Shown in pieces: positions 6,054 through 6,881 of a stretch of 6,881 nucleotides of DNA. The stretch spans positions 1 to 6,881 of the forward strand of contig JAKZYH010000548.1 in assembly GCA_047514575.1 (NCBI GenBank). The letters are read 5' to 3'. Under the pieces are notes generated by a model. That model made no database searches and was not told the origin of the DNA. It was given only the letters and a program-made list of their open reading frames with translations. Source of the stretch: CAUZIZ01 sp047514575 (GTDB lineage Bacteria; Acidobacteriota; UBA6911; RPQK01; JAJDTT01). The translations under genes were made by a program, and so were the position numbers. Numbering within the stretch: position 1 is the stretch's first letter; each line of letters begins with the position of its first letter.

Positions 6054-6881
6054 ATGCGATTGAACAAGCGTCTCCAATTTGTCCCTGTGATTCTGGTCCT
6101 TCTCGGTTTGGCAGATTGCAAGCCTCCCTCAGAGAACCAGGCCCCCGCTTCAACCGCGGTGCCGATTCCAGTTCCGAATGCGTCCTTCCGCGTAACCTTT
6201 GGACTGACGGATCGGGAGCCACAGGCCTGGAATGGTCGGCTCCTGCCGCAGGAAGGTCAGGTTGTCCAGGTGGAACCCGACCTGCTCCGAGAACACAACT
6301 ACCAGGCATCAGAGAAACCCAAGTTCCCCAACGACTACGTTCGCGACGGTCTTTCCTGGGTGTGCAGTACTCGACCCGCCTGGATGCGGGATCCAAGCGA
6401 TTTCGAGCTCGAGCTTCCCAGCCTCCTACTCCAGGTTTGGCGCAATCCTGGCAACGCCCCTCTCCGGCTGGAGACGGATAGAGGTGTCCTCCAGTTCCGC
6501 CCTGCGGATATCAAGACGTTTCAGCCGGCGCTTTTCTTGGATGGAGCGGTTCGCATCGAAGTGCTTCCCTCGGTCTTCTCGCCGGTCCAGGTGTCGACTG
6601 GTCAGCAAGACTATCCAGCGGTGCTGGCGGGCAAAGACGGAGAGTTGTGGGTGTCCTGGCAGGAATACGCGGAGGAAACCGATTCGGTCTACGCTCGCAG
6701 GCGGATGAACGAGCAGTGGGAGGAGCCCATCAGACTCGTGGAGGGAGTCGATGTGTTCCGGACGGCTCTGGGAGAGGATGCTTTCGGAAGAGTCTGGGCG
6801 ATCTGGTCGATGCAGGTTGACGGTAATTGGGACTTGTACGGGCGGGCCTTCGATGGGGGTAGCTGGACCTCCCTTGAGAGG
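6054..6881 (+). CDS. Exported protein with beta-propeller-like repeats, partial, right edge
   Basis: An uninterrupted reading frame of 276 codons runs from ATG 6054 off the right edge. The N-terminus (RLNKR, then a hydrophobic stretch at 9-20) is a secretion signal ending in GLADC. C22 may be a lipoprotein cysteine, but the aspartate before it is unusual for a lipobox, so plain signal-peptidase cleavage is possible. A Pro/Ala-rich linker (24-43) leads to an unrecognised, probably beta-rich region (about 45-182), including FRVTFGLTDREPQAWNG and LLLQVWRNPGNAPLRLE. From 186 two blade-like repeats about 49 residues apart appear: GKDGELWVSW followed by YARRRMNEQWEEPIRL, then EDAFGRVWAIW followed by DLYGRAFDGGSWTSLER. 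They share the pattern D-G-xxWVxW then YxRxxxxxxW. This resembles sialidase/TolB-like propellers. In some bacteria such N-terminal propellers precede a metallohydrolase domain, which cannot be seen here. Confidence 0.75.
   Translation, partial: MRLNKRLQFVPVILVLLGLADCKPPSENQAPASTAVPIPVPNASFRVTFGLTDREPQAWNGRLLPQEGQVVQVEPDLLREHNYQASEKPKFPNDYVRDGLSWVCSTRPAWMRDPSDFELELPSLLLQVWRNPGNAPLRLETDRGVLQFRPADIKTFQPALFLDGAVRIEVLPSVFSPVQVSTGQQDYPAVLAGKDGELWVSWQEYAEETDSVYARRRMNEQWEEPIRLVEGVDVFRTALGEDAFGRVWAIWSMQVDGNWDLYGRAFDGGSWTSLER

Noticed and set aside
6232..6708. 158-codon plus-strand frame inside the propeller gene
   Set aside because: It is Arg/Ser/Pro-rich without motifs. The frame from ATG 6054 is open to the window edge, has a strong SD, a signal peptide and repeats.

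Overview
The window looks like chromosomal DNA from a Gram-negative, free-living heterotroph with moderately high GC. Several gene types would fit the Acidobacteriota or Planctomycetes/Verrucomicrobia groups: a Tat-exported sugar-isomerase-like protein, a radical SAM/SPASM enzyme, a secreted fibronectin-III protein, a sodium:solute symporter remnant and a large propeller-type envelope protein. No marker gene is present, so this placement is inference. There is no rRNA, tRNA, CRISPR array, insertion sequence or phage gene.

Left part. The minus strand carries the N-terminal part of a siroheme-pathway precorrin-2 dehydrogenase (start near 301, running off the left edge). Diverging from it on the plus strand is a small secreted protein that is essentially one fibronectin type III domain (449-820), followed by an imperfect hairpin (841-882). 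Next come a radical SAM/SPASM enzyme (about 930-1934) and, 60 bp later with a strong Shine-Dalgarno, a Tat-exported hydroxypyruvate-isomerase-like TIM barrel (1995-2909). The last two are probably co-transcribed.

Middle. A convergent minus-strand gene (2992-4773) encodes a 593-residue membrane protein. Its first half resembles a ZIP metal transporter with degraded metal-site motifs. Its second half is an ArsP/SO_0444-type permease with the CSCGVVP motif. This apparent two-transporter fusion is the most unusual intact gene here. A 179-bp divergent intergenic region with several short inverted repeats separates it from a plus-strand YihY/BrkB-family membrane protein (4953-5801).

Right part. 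Just after yihY lies the wreck of a sodium:solute symporter gene (5809-6034). A recognisable N-terminus is joined, in a different frame and across a perfect 6-bp hairpin, to a fragment from the middle of the transporter, and then ends early. It is followed by a well-formed start (strong SD, ATG at 6054) of a long exported protein with beta-propeller-like repeats that continues beyond the right edge.

The genes do not form one obvious pathway. The radical SAM/isomerase pair and the metal-permease fusion are the best candidates for uncharacterised biology. The symporter remnant and the unusually short precorrin-2 dehydrogenase suggest that deletions have shaped this locus.
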